Positions 42,110-53,960 of a DNA stretch of 64,000 nucleotides are shown piece after piece. A model generated the notes under the pieces. It searched no databases. It was not told the origin of the DNA and saw nothing but the letters and a program-made list of their open reading frames with translations. Position 1 is the stretch's first letter. Each line of letters starts with the position of its first letter. A program made the translations under genes and the position numbers. Origin of the DNA: Topomyia yanbarensis (Eukaryota > Arthropoda > Insecta > Diptera > Culicidae); assembly GCF_030247195.1 (NCBI RefSeq), contig NC_080671.1, forward strand, positions 83,140,370-83,204,369, read 5' to 3'.

Positions 42110-42414
42110 TTTAGCGCGAGATCAGCACTTCGCGCAAAGAACGATAAAAAGAGCAGTAACGGAATGTATCAAGGGCAAAACAGAAAATAATAGTAGAAGG
42201 GAAACAGGTACTTATCTTTTCGATGCCGATGACCTTTGCTGGGACTGGCTGACAATACCAGCACGACACACTTTGTTTTCGAAACAAAGGCCTAGCAATC
42301 ACAACTGGCTTTGACACTGCACTGAGCACTGGACACAATAAAAACTGAGCCGGGGAAGGCAACTGCAAAAGCACTAGCACACGTCTTATCCGAGCGCAAG
42401 TCGAACAACGAATG
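42110..42414 (-). promoter_or_regulatory. 5' UTR and probable internal promoter, copy 2
   Basis: 305 bp, equal in length to copy 1 and with the same first eight bases CATTCGTT. The interior is only partly similar. Confidence 0.6.
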
Positions 42415-42426
42415 ATTTGGTGTTAT
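42415..42426. repeat. Target-site duplication, 5' side of I-type copy 2
   Basis: ATTTGGTGTTAT matches 36,241-36,252 exactly. Confidence 0.9.
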
Positions 42427-43308
42427 GATAAAGGTAGATTACTTAACATTCGTCTCGAACATTGTACCCAAGCGAACGGTAAACAGCTGTACAATGCTCG
42501 AATCAAACAGCTATGTGAGAAAATTGTATCCATATACGAATGGAAGATACATGCACGTCAAAATGATTAAATGCTAGTGATAATGGGTGGAGCGAAAGGG
42601 ACAACTAGTACCACGACGCTATATTAACTACAAGCAATTTTGTGCACATATTTAATACGGATTAGTGCGATCGAGGTATATATAAAATGTGTGCTTGAAA
42701 CGAGCACAACGTAAGGGAAAGCTCAATCGCCAGTAGAACGGCATTGCGTAGCGTAGCTCCACAGCCAGTGTAGCGGACATATCAGCCTGCTACACTATCT
42801 ATAAAAATATGCTGTTCAGTATTCTACTTTGCTTGCCGTTTAACAGGCAACTGAGCTTGTCTGGCCAAATCCGTTCTTTCAATAGCCGATGATGACGAGT
42901 GTCCTTCTCGTCCACACAACTCTGTATTGCGCGGGGAGAAAACAACTAATATTTGTTTTTATTTATTTTTATTTGTAGAAATTGTAAATGTTTACAAGAA
43001 CCACGGCGCCTTTGGCGGGGGCCAACCCGACCAAACGCACGCTACTGTTTTGAGTGCACCGCTCTATCCCCATATTGAAAACAAAGACGTCAAATTAGAA
43101 TTACTGAAAAGTACACGTAAAATTGCTTACATGTCCCGAAATAATGTCTGGCCATTTCCGGAACGTCTGATAATGTCGTACACGTTTCGCCTTCTCGAAG
43201 CCGTCTGCTAACTTTATCTTAGCCCTGCCATGAGTCATTTGCATTAGAAATAGGTTTCGAGATCTGTCAAGCATAATGTTACATTTGCACAGCGTTATTG
43301 TAAATACT
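42427..43308. other. Spacer with TATA-like site, no gene recognised
   Basis: GGTATATATAAAATG (about 42,676-42,690) is TATA-like, with GAGCACAACG about 25 bp downstream. A 94-codon plus-strand frame at 42,927-43,211 matches nothing I know. It may be the far edge of the decayed histone locus, but no histone motif is seen. Confidence 0.3.
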
Positions 43309-43447
43309 TTGATTAAGATTTATACTAATGCCCAACAGAATGCGGTACGAATTATAAATGAGATCAAAGGGAAAAAATGTTACCCAGAGCCGGGATTCGA
43401 AACTGCAATCTTTTCGGCAACCGCCAATTGCACTAAATCTTAATCAA
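43309..43447 (-). repeat. 139-bp unit: tRNA-like core between 14-bp inverted ends
   Basis: The ends are TTGATTAAGATTTA and TAAATCTTAATCAA, perfect 14-bp inverted repeats. The minus strand inside has TAGTGCAATTGGCGG (A-box-like) and GTTTCGAATCCC (B-box-like) at tRNA-like spacing. Cloverleaf stems do not form convincingly, so I call it a tRNA-derived SINE scrap rather than a tRNA gene. The matching ends may be a hairpin or small MITE boundary. Confidence 0.45.
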
Positions 43448-46400
43448 TATGATGGCACTCATCCCAAATTACAAAACCAATGAAAATTACTTTCCTTTAT
43501 TCCACTGCCACGTTGAAACCAAACCTGGGTACGCCCCTGCCCAGCGCACATGATCATCTCCTGGGGGCTTGATAAGAGAATCCCCAACAACCAACAAGTC
43601 GAAAATATCGATAATAAACCCAAGCAAACATAAACGCTCTAATCACTATATTTTTTAATACTTTTACTTCTTTTCCTCACGATATTGACGCAAAAAAACC
43701 TGAGCCCTCAACTGCGGTTGGAGTAACCCGTCCGTGGGGGGAGGTTATTGGAAGGAAGGAAAAAAAATCAATTATAACATCATCTTCTCACTTATTGGTG
43801 TTTCGTTTCAGTTCATTTTTTGTCCGCTTGTATATCCTACCCCACTTTAGGCTGCTGGCTGACTGGCTGGCTACCGAACCACTGCCACTGCCGCGCGCGA
43901 TTTCTGTCGGCAGCTAAATACGTAAAATAAATAAATTATATGGCAATCAGCCCCGGTCTAATGAGTATATTAGTATTTTGTTCTGGATTCGAGCGGATGC
44001 TGCTTGTTTCGGTATTTGCTGTTGAGTCATTCTTGACCATGTGACACCTTAGGCGCTAGGCAGAATAAATGCCGATAATGATGGCTGAAAGGAGCGCTAT
44101 TTTTTAATCCATGTAACAGTGATTGTTAGAAGTCGGAATTTACTTTTAGAAAACAAAATTTTACATGAATTCGCAGAACATTACCAACACAGTGTCTGGG
44201 AAGCAAATCTACCATGGTGGCCTATTCCTCCCCACCACACATTATCACCAACGCAGCAACGAAAGCTGATCATCCCGTCGAGATTTTATTCCGATCAGTA
44301 AAATTTCCCAGAAACATCCAATCGTTCACCCTGTCGTTAGTCGTCGGTCGGCGGCAGTTCGATTCCCGCCTTCCAGAAAAGGAAAACATTTATTCAAACG
44401 CTTAATCGACTTAATGGAAAAACAACCACCGTCGATCACCATTATATGACACACCAGCATCGGAGATAGGACGGGGATAAAGATTGAAAATATAGACACT
44501 TGAGCCATCAGAACCGATCCGTTTTTGGCGTCCAGGCGGAAAGAAAAGAGAGAGAAAAAACTTGTCCGAATCTAAATCTTCCAATCCATGCCACGAGACG
44601 CGTCAAAGCCAAATTTGAACATGACACGATCGATTCCAACAGTCGTCTCCGCTGGTGGAGCCCAAAAAGCAGACAAGATCGATACCTCCAAGTGGCCTCA
44701 AGTTGAAATGCTTGATGTGTATAAATATTGATTTTATGATTTGGGAAATTTATGATCCAACGTCAATATAATGTCTTGTTGAGCATCGGTAACATGTTTT
44801 CTTCTTTCCCTTTCGCAAGAAACTAAAAAAAACTATCGTGCCCGAACGGGCACTGGTGCCGGCGTCCGGAGTCACTCCAACATGACTTTCTGAAGAGATC
44901 AGCTCTCTTCACGAATTTGATAGATTCTCAAATTTCAAAAATGGTATTGCACACACACGCGGGATCCTCTGTCACCCGTCTCACCAAACACCTACTCGCC
45001 TGCCCCCCTGCTCGGGAGCAGTAATTTATCTCCGTACGCGGCGTCATTATGTCCAAAAGATTCCAAGCCGGATCGAAACCGGGGGATTTGGGGGAATCGA
45101 AATGGGATATTGGCGATCGCACTGTTTATGTTATGATCATCAGTTCGGCTCGTACAAATCTAATTAATTTTTATGCCCTCCCGAACCGATCGAATCCGAG
45201 AGCTGCTTTTGATCCGATCCAATCATGCCGAACGAAACCGCGCGTCGTCGTAGTCGTCGGTTCGTTGTGGGTGGGAGAATCGACCGAACGTGATATTAAG
45301 CCCGAAAGGAAAGTGTTTAATGGCCGTACGCTTCACGCTCTCCGGCTCGGCAAACCATCAAAGACCGTCATCATCCAATCGGAATAATAGGGCGAGATTA
45401 GACTTACGAAAAAAAAATGACGGAAATACTGAGCAGAGCTCCCTATACGCCATACAATTAAACTAAATACAAATTTGTTGATTTTATGATGGGCATTAAA
45501 CTAGAAAATTTGAATTTACTACTCGCTCGAAGGGCCCGCGGAGAATCGGAACTACAACGACATCGATCGTGGTTAACTTGTTGCACCGAGAATTTGTCAC
45601 GAAGGAACAAAACAAAAAAAAAACGAAAAGATTTCAATGCTTCAAAAGACGCACCGTGTGTGGTTTTTTACGACCTCCATTATTTATGGCACCACGGTGT
45701 TGCCAATGGAAATGAAGAGGAAGTTAGCTCTGTGATTGTTTGATCCTCTCGGACGGTTGACACGGTGTGATTTTTAGTATTTGCTAGCTAGTTTTAGGGA
45801 AGAAACGAAAATCTTTGATGTCGGAGATAAGCCAGTTTGAAGCTGCAACGATTGCGAGAAAGATTACTTCATTTGTTTGAGTGGCTTAGATTATGCAGCT
45901 TCAAAATACTTTCAGGAAAGGGCTTAAATTATCTAAAACATTTTCAACTTTTTTCCTTTTATTATTTCGATTATGTTAGTCACATTTTCTTTTTTACATT
46001 GTAACGATAATAAATTAGCTAGAGATTACTGGAAAATTATGAAAATTAGAGCCATAGTACTCAAGTGAGAGCAAGGATATGAGGTAAACAGATCGGAAAA
46101 CTAGAAGTGGCAGGGTCATTAGAACGAGGGTCGAGCTTAGGCAGCATAACTACGAATCACCCGAGTTCACTAGCATGTGTCCTGATAAAGGTAGACGTGT
46201 CTATCTTTACCGTGACAGCCTGTTGCTGTTTATTGCTGTGTAAATTCAATGTGAATTTTTCTGCAGTCATTTTTATTGGACTCTTTCTCAAAAAGTATGC
46301 TACATAACTCTTTTTCGCGTACTTCCATTCAAATTTACTATAATTTTCTACCAAAATAAGTCCTAATATTTTTCAGCTAAGACTATTTTGTAGCTTTTTT

Positions 46401-47110
46401 GAAGCTTTTTTGCCAAATACTACATAGTTTGACTCCCGTTCACTGCAGTTGAAGTTTTTGCCATTGGCTCTTTAGGAAAATATTAGAGGAAAAAATGTTA
46501 AAAGCTAGAATGTTCGAACTAGCCTTTAGAAAAATACACTTCCTTCATTGTTAAAGGGAGCAATCTTAGTTTTTGAATGAGAATACATCTGTTTCTTGAA
46601 GAGTGCGGAAGTTATAATTTTGGGATATTTTGTCCGTAAAACCCCCTATTTTTAAAAATCATTTCTGCTGTATGCTACAAATCATACCTTTTTTGCAGTT
46701 TTTCTAATGTTCAATAATTCTGTACCGGTTGAGACCGGACTCCTGATTAGATGTAATGTATAGAGCTTTTTTTTCGTCAAATATGGCATCGTTCTTATTG
46801 ATGATTCTTCGTTATCATTTTGTTGTAAACACATTTATCAATGCCAAACCACTATGTATTCCTCAGAAATCATATTTTGAACAAGATACAACCATTTTTG
46901 TGTACTGATATACCTCAAGTGCAACAATACAATCTGAAATTGTTTGATGAAACAAGACCAATAGAACGCTCGATGTGGGAAGTTCGAACAAATAATATTC
47001 TGTTCAATATATCTCGTGATCTCGATCATGTAGAGGGATAATTTCTTCGGAAAACTCAAGAGAAGATCAAAAGCTAATGAATGGAAGCTAAAATTGGTTT
47101 AAATAAAATT
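43448..47110. other. No gene recognised
   Basis: Long AT-rich stretch with a moderately GC-rich island at about 44,850-45,350. Open frames there, including 112 codons from 45,049, have no recognisable domain. No RNA gene or defined repeat is visible. Confidence 0.3.
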
Positions 47111-47480
47111 ATGCCGCTAGGTGGCACCAGTGAGCATGCTATTTTTTCAGCTCACTAGTATCTCAAGATCTAGATTTTTTGGAAAGTCAGTATTTTCGAC
47201 GAAGTTGCTAAGCAAATCAAAACCTATGACGTGTATAACGGCTGTTTCAGAAAACTACCGTTAGGCGGCGCTACTGAGCATGTCAGTCGTTCAACCTAAC
47301 GTATCTCAATTTCCTGATTTTTAGCGAGTCAGTGCATTTGGCAAATTTGCTCACGAGATCAAAACCTTCGAGGTGGTATACCGAATAGCATGAGATTCTT
47401 CCACTAGGAGGCGCTAGTGAACTTGAGCATGTAATTCGGTCGACCTACTGTATCTCAGTTTCCTGACTCTTTGGAAGGTT
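47111..47480 (+). repeat. Degenerate ~143-bp tandem repeat
   Basis: Three units start near 47,115, 47,258 and 47,401. Each contains CTAGG-GGC-C-AGTGA, then GTATCTCA-TTTCCTGA-TTTT, GTCAGT-TTT, and GAT/AATCAAAACCT. Divergence is high. Confidence 0.6.
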
Positions 47481-47995
47481 GTCGTTCTCTTTTTTCTTCG
47501 AACTGAATCCGACAATAGTGAATGTCACCAAAAGAAAGAATAAATCGATGATATTCCGAAAATAAGTTCACTAAATTGTCAGATGACTTTCCTTTTACTA
47601 ATCTAAATTAATTTTTTCATTCATGATTTTAATATATACGCAAAGAAATTTTGATTTGGAAGTCGTAAAACTCCTGTGTACCATTTCTGTAACACTATTC
47701 GAACATTCACGGTGGTAATCGGTACAGTCACTTTATATAACAGACTAGCGGAGAGAAAAACTGTAAAACTAGCAACCATGGATGTAAACCGGCATCACGG
47801 AAGCTCCCATAAGCTTTGCATGGGCTTCCTCTTGCACTTTCCCTCTCAAAACCCTCATGCTCGTTTGGCTGCAATTTTTGACCCTTCGCTAGTCTGTGTA
47901 TAAAGTGTCTGTAGTAATCGGTAAAAGGGGTGCTTACAACACGCACAGAAATAATGACACAACATCCATAAATACAGAAAAATGCTAAACAAACA

Positions 47996-48227
47996 CAGGG
48001 CCGGCGGAAAGCGTGGGTAGTATGGGTAGTACTACCCACTCGAAAATAACCGAGTGGGTAATCACCCACTCAACATCTATCTACTACAATTCCATTTGCC
48101 TAAACGAACGTGATTTAATGTGAATCTAATGTAAGCGTGTGCATTGCGAAAAGGGAAAAATCCTTGCTAAAGGACCCCTCACTCTATGCTTTCTACCCAC
48201 TCGAGTGTAAAGTGTTTCGCTCCCCTG
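47996..48227. mobile_element. Complete hAT MITE with 8-bp target duplication
   Basis: The 232-bp element runs from CAGGGCCGGCGGAAAGCGTG to CTCCCCTG and is flanked by AACAAACA at 47,988-47,995 and 48,228-48,235. An 8-bp duplication and CAGGG-type ends are hallmarks of hAT transposons. The interior has GTACTACCCACTCG and its mirror CGAGTGGGTA. There is no transposase. A left-end relative is at 22,755. Confidence 0.85.
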
Positions 48228-48235
48228 AACAAACA

Positions 48236-49216
48236 TAATTGTTCAACATACTGATTTGATTCGACAATCTTATAGCTCACTTATGACATGAATTCTATCA
48301 TACTGTGTAGAACAATATTGATTATTACCATTGATTAGAATAAAACAATTTTATGTGTACCCGTTGCTTTTACTTATTTGGCTGCTATATAATATGTCCA
48401 AATATTTTCATAAGACGCTTTGGATGTAGTTAGGATACTAGGACTACGTAGTTAATGAAAATCGTCAAGAAGGATTCGGTTCGCGGTGGCACTTACTTTT
48501 TTCGCATCGCACGTCCTGTCCCAGGTTTCGCATGGTGCCAGAATTTCAAAATTCTTGAATCAACAACTTTGGCAAAGACACTGCACTTCTATCGCAATCT
48601 TGAGATGCAGAAATCGCCATCTTGAGATTCATAAATCATGTTCACTGGCGCTACCTAGTGGCAGAATTCTAAACTATTCAGTGTATCATTTCGTAGGTTT
48701 CTATCTCTTGTGCAACTATATCGAAGACACCGTCCCGCCAACAAATCAGAAATGCTAGATACAGTAGGCCAAAAATTGCATGGTCACTAGTGGCAGAATA
48801 TTGAACTATTTCGCATATCACCTCGTAGGTGTTGTTCACCAGAACAACATTGCCGTAGATATATATCTGCTGAAAAATCAGAACAGTAGATCGGATAGAA
48901 ATTAATGCTCACTAGCACCACCTGGCGGTAGAATTCCGCCATATTTATTCGCCCATTCGAAAGGCCATTATTTACTGCCCAAGTTTGCAGAAGAAAGTAG
49001 TACTCCAAATGGTACGGACCACGAGGTATTCTAAAGACTATCTGTGTTGTACAAAGTACAACGCGCGAGTTCTAGTGTTACAAAATTTGGCGCGAGTGCC
49101 GGAGGGTTAAGAATGAAAGGTGGTTTTCACTACGTAAATGCGAAAATCATCCATTTCATTTTCATATGTCAAAAACATTGAAAATATGAAAATTTAAAGA
49201 AAAAAAATATGCAACA
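48236..49216. repeat. Spacer with ~135-bp degenerate tandem repeat
   Basis: From about 48,640 to 48,930, CACTGGCGCTACCTAGTGGC, GGTCACTAGTGGCAGAATAT and TCACTAGCACCACCTGGCGG begin three related units, each followed by CGTAGGT-type and ATCAGAA phrases. The CTAG-GG motif recalls the array at 47,111 and a phrase at 1,650, suggesting one old family. Confidence 0.5.
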
Positions 49217-51000
49217 TAATTTTTTTTTTCGAGAGTTGTCCTACTGGAGCTGTAGAGCTAGGTTCTCGGAAGGGCTCCCCGTTAGAATCACATGCTACAA
49301 TTTGCAGACGAGACAGACAATGTCGCCCACTAAAACACTGATTTAGGCCAATTGTAGCGGGCCGTGATTCTGAATGTGATATTCATTGTACGGTTCAGGT
49401 ATGTGCGGGCGTAGCGACTCGCGATCACGTGTATCATCGCGAAGGGCTCGAACTTTTGTACGTTAACGTGCTGGAACGCGTGTGCTAACGTGTATGTAAC
49501 TTCGCGTGTATAAATTCTATTTTATAACCGTGTGTCTTTCGCATATTCGCGTGTGTACGGTTCAGATTCCAGAAGAAAGTGGGTTCTACCATATCATTAG
49601 AGTTCCCAGTGGTTATGAGCTTTATTTTTTTATTGGTCCAACTGAATGTATGGACCTAAATTCCTAGAATGAAGGCTAAAGATTTCCGGACGTGACCGAT
49701 TCATGATAGCGCGCGTTTGTAACTTCGTACTAAAACGTTCGCATTGTTACCGAAGTATTATCAAGTTTTCGTGATCGCAAACGTAGGTGTGCGTAGATGA
49801 TCGCGAAGAGCTTAAGCCTTCGTATGTTGACGTGTTTGTCGCGTCTGTTCGCGTGTATGTGACTTCGCGTGAATAAATTCGATTTTGTAACCCTGTGGTC
49901 ATTCACATATTCGCGTGTGTTCTTGGGTGGCCACGCGGACCGTCATTCTGATATTTATTTTTCGGTGTACGGATCACATTCTGACAAGGAGTGAGTTACT
50001 CCGTATCAAACGAGTTACCGGTCATGTCGCCATGGAACGTGTTGTCCAGTGGATATGAGAGCTTTCTTTTTAATTGATTCAATTGAAGGCATGGACCTAG
50101 ACTTTTGGAATCGATGAAAGATACTTCCGGACGTGATCGATTCATGATCGCGCGAGTGTGGGGGACTGTAGGTTTACACTTGAGACCGCGTTTGATTGTT
50201 TATAAGTGCTGAGACGTTATCATGTCTGCGAGAACGCGGGTGTAGGCTGCATGGATGATCGCAAACGGCTCAAGCATTTGTATGTTTGATTGTGGCGTGT
50301 ATGTGACTTCGTGTGTATAAATTAGATTTTTATGTCGCCATGTAGTTTAGTGGATATGAGCATCATCTTTTTGATTGGTCCACCTGAAGGCATTGGACCT
50401 TTTGCTACTAGGACCGAGAATAGGGGTTTAAAGATGAAACTGATTCACGATCGCGCGAACACGGGCGGTGGTTCACTCTTGAGACCGCCTTTGTGAATTT
50501 ATAAGTGCTAAACCGTTCACTCAGTCACCGGGGTGTTATTCTGTTTGCGAGATCGTGGGTGTGGTTATACGTGGACGATTGCGAAGGACTCGAGCGTTTG
50601 TATGTTGACGTTTTTGTCGCGTATGCTAGAGTGTATGTAACTTCGCGTGGATACATTATTTTTAGAAGCATGTGGCCATTCGGATGTTCGCGTGTTATTC
50701 AATGATCGCGCGTGGACGTCATGTCCAGTTTTTGTTTCTATTGGTCCAACTAAAGGCATGTGTTTGGACTGCTAGGATCAAGGGTAGAGACTTGCGGACG
50801 TGACCGATTCATGATTACGCGAGCGGTGGGTTGATGATAGCGACCGCGTTGGTAAATTTTTAGGTACAAATGTTGACTTAATTACCGGGGTGTTTGAATG
50901 TTGGCGAGATCACGGGCGTTCGCAGTTTTGACCAGGTTTGTGTTATCTTGAAGGCCACGTTTGTACGTTTGGAATAAAAGATTATGAGTGTATATGAGAT
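49217..51000 (+). repeat. CpG-rich leader-plus-tandem array, block 1
   Basis: A T-rich start is followed by a ~180-bp leader (GAGAGTTGTCCTACTGGAGC ... AGCGGGCCGTGATTCTGA). Four to five monomers of about 320-460 bp follow, anchored at about 49,437, 49,799, 50,257, 50,573 and, weakly, 50,933. Each has GATGATCGCGAAGGGCTCGA, TATGTAACTTCGCGTGTATA, GGTTCAGAT-CTAGAAGA, GTCGCCATGGA-CGTGTTGTC, GGTCCAACTGAAGGCATGGA and GACCGATTCATGATCGCGCG in order. TCGCG is strikingly frequent for an AT-rich genome. No long open frame occurs, so protein coding is unlikely. The family is unknown to me. Confidence 0.7.
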
Positions 51001-51811
51001 GATAAGCAATTTGTGTTAGTGAGTGTTAGCAAGGATCTAATTTAAAATATAGCAATAAAAGAAGGGTGCATCCAGAGAGAATTGGGCCCTAATCCCACAT
51101 TGTATATTATTTGACCATGGCAGTGGATAAAAAAGGTCGCCAAGTTAAGTACTAAAATTGATCACAATGTAACCTAACTAAAAAGAAAATAATCGTATCC
51201 CAAGTTTATGTGATATAATCACTGTAATACTGCTTTGGTGGAAAAGCCCCCGGACCACGTCAAGGTACAGTATCATGCCGAGGGAATATGCAATTTCATT
51301 TCTTATTCCTTTTTTATTCCACTTTTTTCAATTAACTGAAGGGTTGCTGAAATAAAAAATTTCCTATTACTGCAGTAGAACGTTTTTGAATGTATAATGT
51401 TTGCCTTAAAATGAACGGAATTTTATTAATAGAAAATGCAAAAGTTAATTTTTTTCATAAGCGTTACTTTCTGAGGATTCTCTTAAAGTTAAATTTCGTG
51501 TGAATAAGAATAACATTTTACTATATATGGTTACACAAATGAACAATTTTTCAACACTATTTTTAAAAATATAAAAAAATACCGCATTACCGCGCGGTGC
51601 GGTGCGGTAAATAAAGTGCGGCTGCGGTAAGCGGTGCGGTTTTATTTTATTTTTTTTTTGCGGTTGCGGAGCGGACATCCATTAATTGGTAAAAATGTTT
51701 TTCTTGTAACAGCTTTAAACATGTTTCTAAATTTCATACTACCTCGTAGACAAAAACATAATTTTATTACACTCTACGATTCTCCCAGATATTTTAAATT
51801 TTGTTTTCTTT
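51001..51811. other. AT-rich insert between the two CpG-rich blocks
   Basis: It holds a GCGGT-type simple repeat at 51,585-51,680 and otherwise AT-rich sequence. No gene is recognised. Confidence 0.4.
51585..51680. repeat. Low-complexity GCGGT/TGCGG tract
   Basis: Many GCGGT and TGCGG units, interrupted by AAATAAAG and a poly-T run. Similar GCGGT-rich termini occur in some hAT elements, but I see no matching partner end here. Confidence 0.6.
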
Positions 51812-52860
51812 CTTTTTTTCTCGAAAGTTGTCCTACTGGAGCTATAGAGCTCCAGTTCAAGGAAGGGCTCCCCATCAGAATCACCCATTACAATTGCAGA
51901 CGAGACGGGAAATGTCACCCATTAAAACGCAGCTGAAGTCCAATTGCAGCGGGTCATGATTCTGATTGTGATATCGAGCGAACGGTTCAGTTGTGCGGGT
52001 GTATAGACTTTACGATCGCGTAGGAATGAGTATTTATTTGTGTGCGCTTGAGACCGCGTTAATCCGATTGGAAGCGCTGTAGGGTTCACTAAATCATCAT
52101 TGGGGCGTTTTTGTGTTTGCGAAATTTTGGGCGTTGTTGTGCGTGGATGATCGCGATTGTATGTTCGTCTTTGTGTACCATCGCGAAGGGCTCGGGCGTT
52201 TGTATGTTATCGTGTTCGATCGCGTGGGCATTTGTATGTCGCGAGTGCTAGCGTGTCACTTCGCATGCTTAAATTAGATTTTAAAACCGGGTGTCCATTC
52301 GCATTTTCGCGTGTGTTCTTGGGTGATCGCGCGGACCGTGAATCTAATACTCAATTATCAGTGTATGGTTCAGATACTAGAGGAGAGTGAGTTCTCTATC
52401 ACTAGAGTTCCCGGTCATGTCGCCATGGACCGTGTTGTCTAGTGGATATAAGCGTAATTTTTTCCTGGTTGGTCCAACTGAAGGCATGGACCTTGGCTGC
52501 TAGCGCCGAGAGAAAGTAATTCTTGAGACGGGGTTTGTAAATTAATAAGTGCTAAAACGTTCACTTAGTCACCGGGGTGTTATCCTGTTTGCAAGATCGA
52601 AAGCGTAGGTATGCATGGATGATCGCGAAAGGCTCGAGCGTTTGTATGTTAACGTGTTTGTCGCGTGTGCTAGCGTGTATGTAACTTCACGTGTATAAAT
52701 TCGATTTTATAACCGTGTGACTATTCGCATATTTGCGTATATTCTTGAATGATCGCGCGCGGACCCTGAATCTGATACTTAATTTGCAATGTATGGTTCA
52801 GATCCTAGAAGAGAGTTAGTTCTCCCATCTAATTAGAGTTCCCGATTATGGCAAAATGGG
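51812..52860 (+). repeat. CpG-rich leader-plus-tandem array, block 2
   Basis: The same leader recurs (GAAAGTTGTCCTACTGGAGC ... AGCGGGTCATGATTCTGA at 51,824-51,965). About two monomers follow (anchors near 52,178 and 52,618). It ends abruptly near 52,850 after AGAGTTCCCGATTATGGC. The repeated leader shows that leader plus monomers is one unit that exists at least twice. Confidence 0.7.
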
Positions 52861-53685
52861 CATCAACGTAAAATAAAATCACCCCAATAACTGAAATAGA
52901 AGCAAAAAATTTCATCACGACAACTTACAGCAGTAAATATGGACGGTTTTTGATACAAACGAGCCTGATATATAACACAATTTCTATTATGCCATAATTT
53001 TATTAATGGTCCTGAAACCACGCAGTGCACTGAGCGCTCAACATTATAGTCAAAAATGCTTTGCGCATGAAGAAAATGATTTTTTTTACGTGTCCACGCA
53101 TTCTTCACTTATGCTTATTATGTTCCTTGTGTGTATCAAGCTGGTCGATCAGTTTATCTGGCTGAAAATCTAACGTAAAGTTAAATAGCAGAGCTTGGAA
53201 AACGAATCAGCTGAAAAAGAACGAACACTCTTCATTCGTTCTTCGCTTTACGAATATACCACCCATTGAACCATTCGCCACTGAGCTGCGGAGTTGACGG
53301 CTTTGGTGCACCACCACGGAGGCTGGTGAATCATTACTGTTCTATAGTGTAGGTATATGAGCATAGCGTAATAATACCCTTTACTCATTTCCTCTCCCAT
53401 TCGAAGAGATATCAACCGCTGTGCATCATTCGCTCTCCATAACAAACTGTACATAGGCACCCAGATTCTTTTTGCGCTTGCTGGGTGCGAATGTAGGTGC
53501 GAAAAATGATGCCGCCCAGCTGCCTCGGTCAGCAGCGCTCATAATGAGAATGTGTTTGTTGTGTTTTGTTACTTTTATTCGTGGTAGGTACATGTTCTGT
53601 ACGCTTTTCATATGCCCTATTTTTTAGTTTTTTTCTTCAACCTATTGAATCTGTCGAATTTTGAAAATACAAACAGGGTTAGGGG
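52861..53685. other. No gene recognised
   Basis: AT-rich, with short unrecognised frames on the minus strand. Confidence 0.3.
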
Positions 53686-53960
53686 AACTTGGGGAGACTT
53701 GACCAAGCGCGAAATTCAACAATTATTAATAACGTGTAACGTTTGGTTCTTGAAAAATCCTTTCCTCATAGTAAATATTCCGTAATTCGTGAATTTGCGG
53801 GGTTACATATGTTGAGGTTGGTCAAGAAATTTATATTTTTTATTCTTCTATCGTAAAGTTTAGGTTCTTAAGAATGTTATTTCAAATTTTTATAGAGATT
53901 GGAGCAGTGGATGCAAAGTTATAGCGTTTTTCATCTTGCTCCCTTACGGAGGCGTGGCTT
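53686..53960 (-). repeat. Inverted relative of the 1-420 repeat
   Basis: GGGGAACTTGGGGAGACTTG followed by ACCAAG is the reverse complement of the module near 370-395, and AT-rich sequence with a similar character follows. Boundaries are not clear. Confidence 0.4.

Larger units (their letters stand above)
36253..42414 (-). mobile_element. Full-length I-type non-LTR retrotransposon, copy 2
   Basis: This 6.16-kb element has a 12-bp target duplication and starts CATTCGTT on the minus strand. The order is a 305-bp 5' UTR, ORF1 (42,109-40,772), ORF2 (40,779-37,093), a 0.84-kb 3' UTR and poly-A. It is the same family as copy 1, but the ORF1 linker, the ORF2 N-terminal half and the 3' UTR differ visibly, so they are separate lineages rather than a segmental duplication. 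It is inserted into the duplicated histone spacer: the target matches the segment after CAATTGCCC at 35,640. Both ORFs are open. Confidence 0.88.

Noticed and set aside
43370..43440. tRNA gene on the minus strand
   Set aside because: Box-like sequences exist, but acceptor and anticodon stems do not form convincingly.
45049..45387. 112-codon plus-strand open frame
   Set aside because: No recognisable domain; sits in a slightly GC-rich island where long frames arise by chance.
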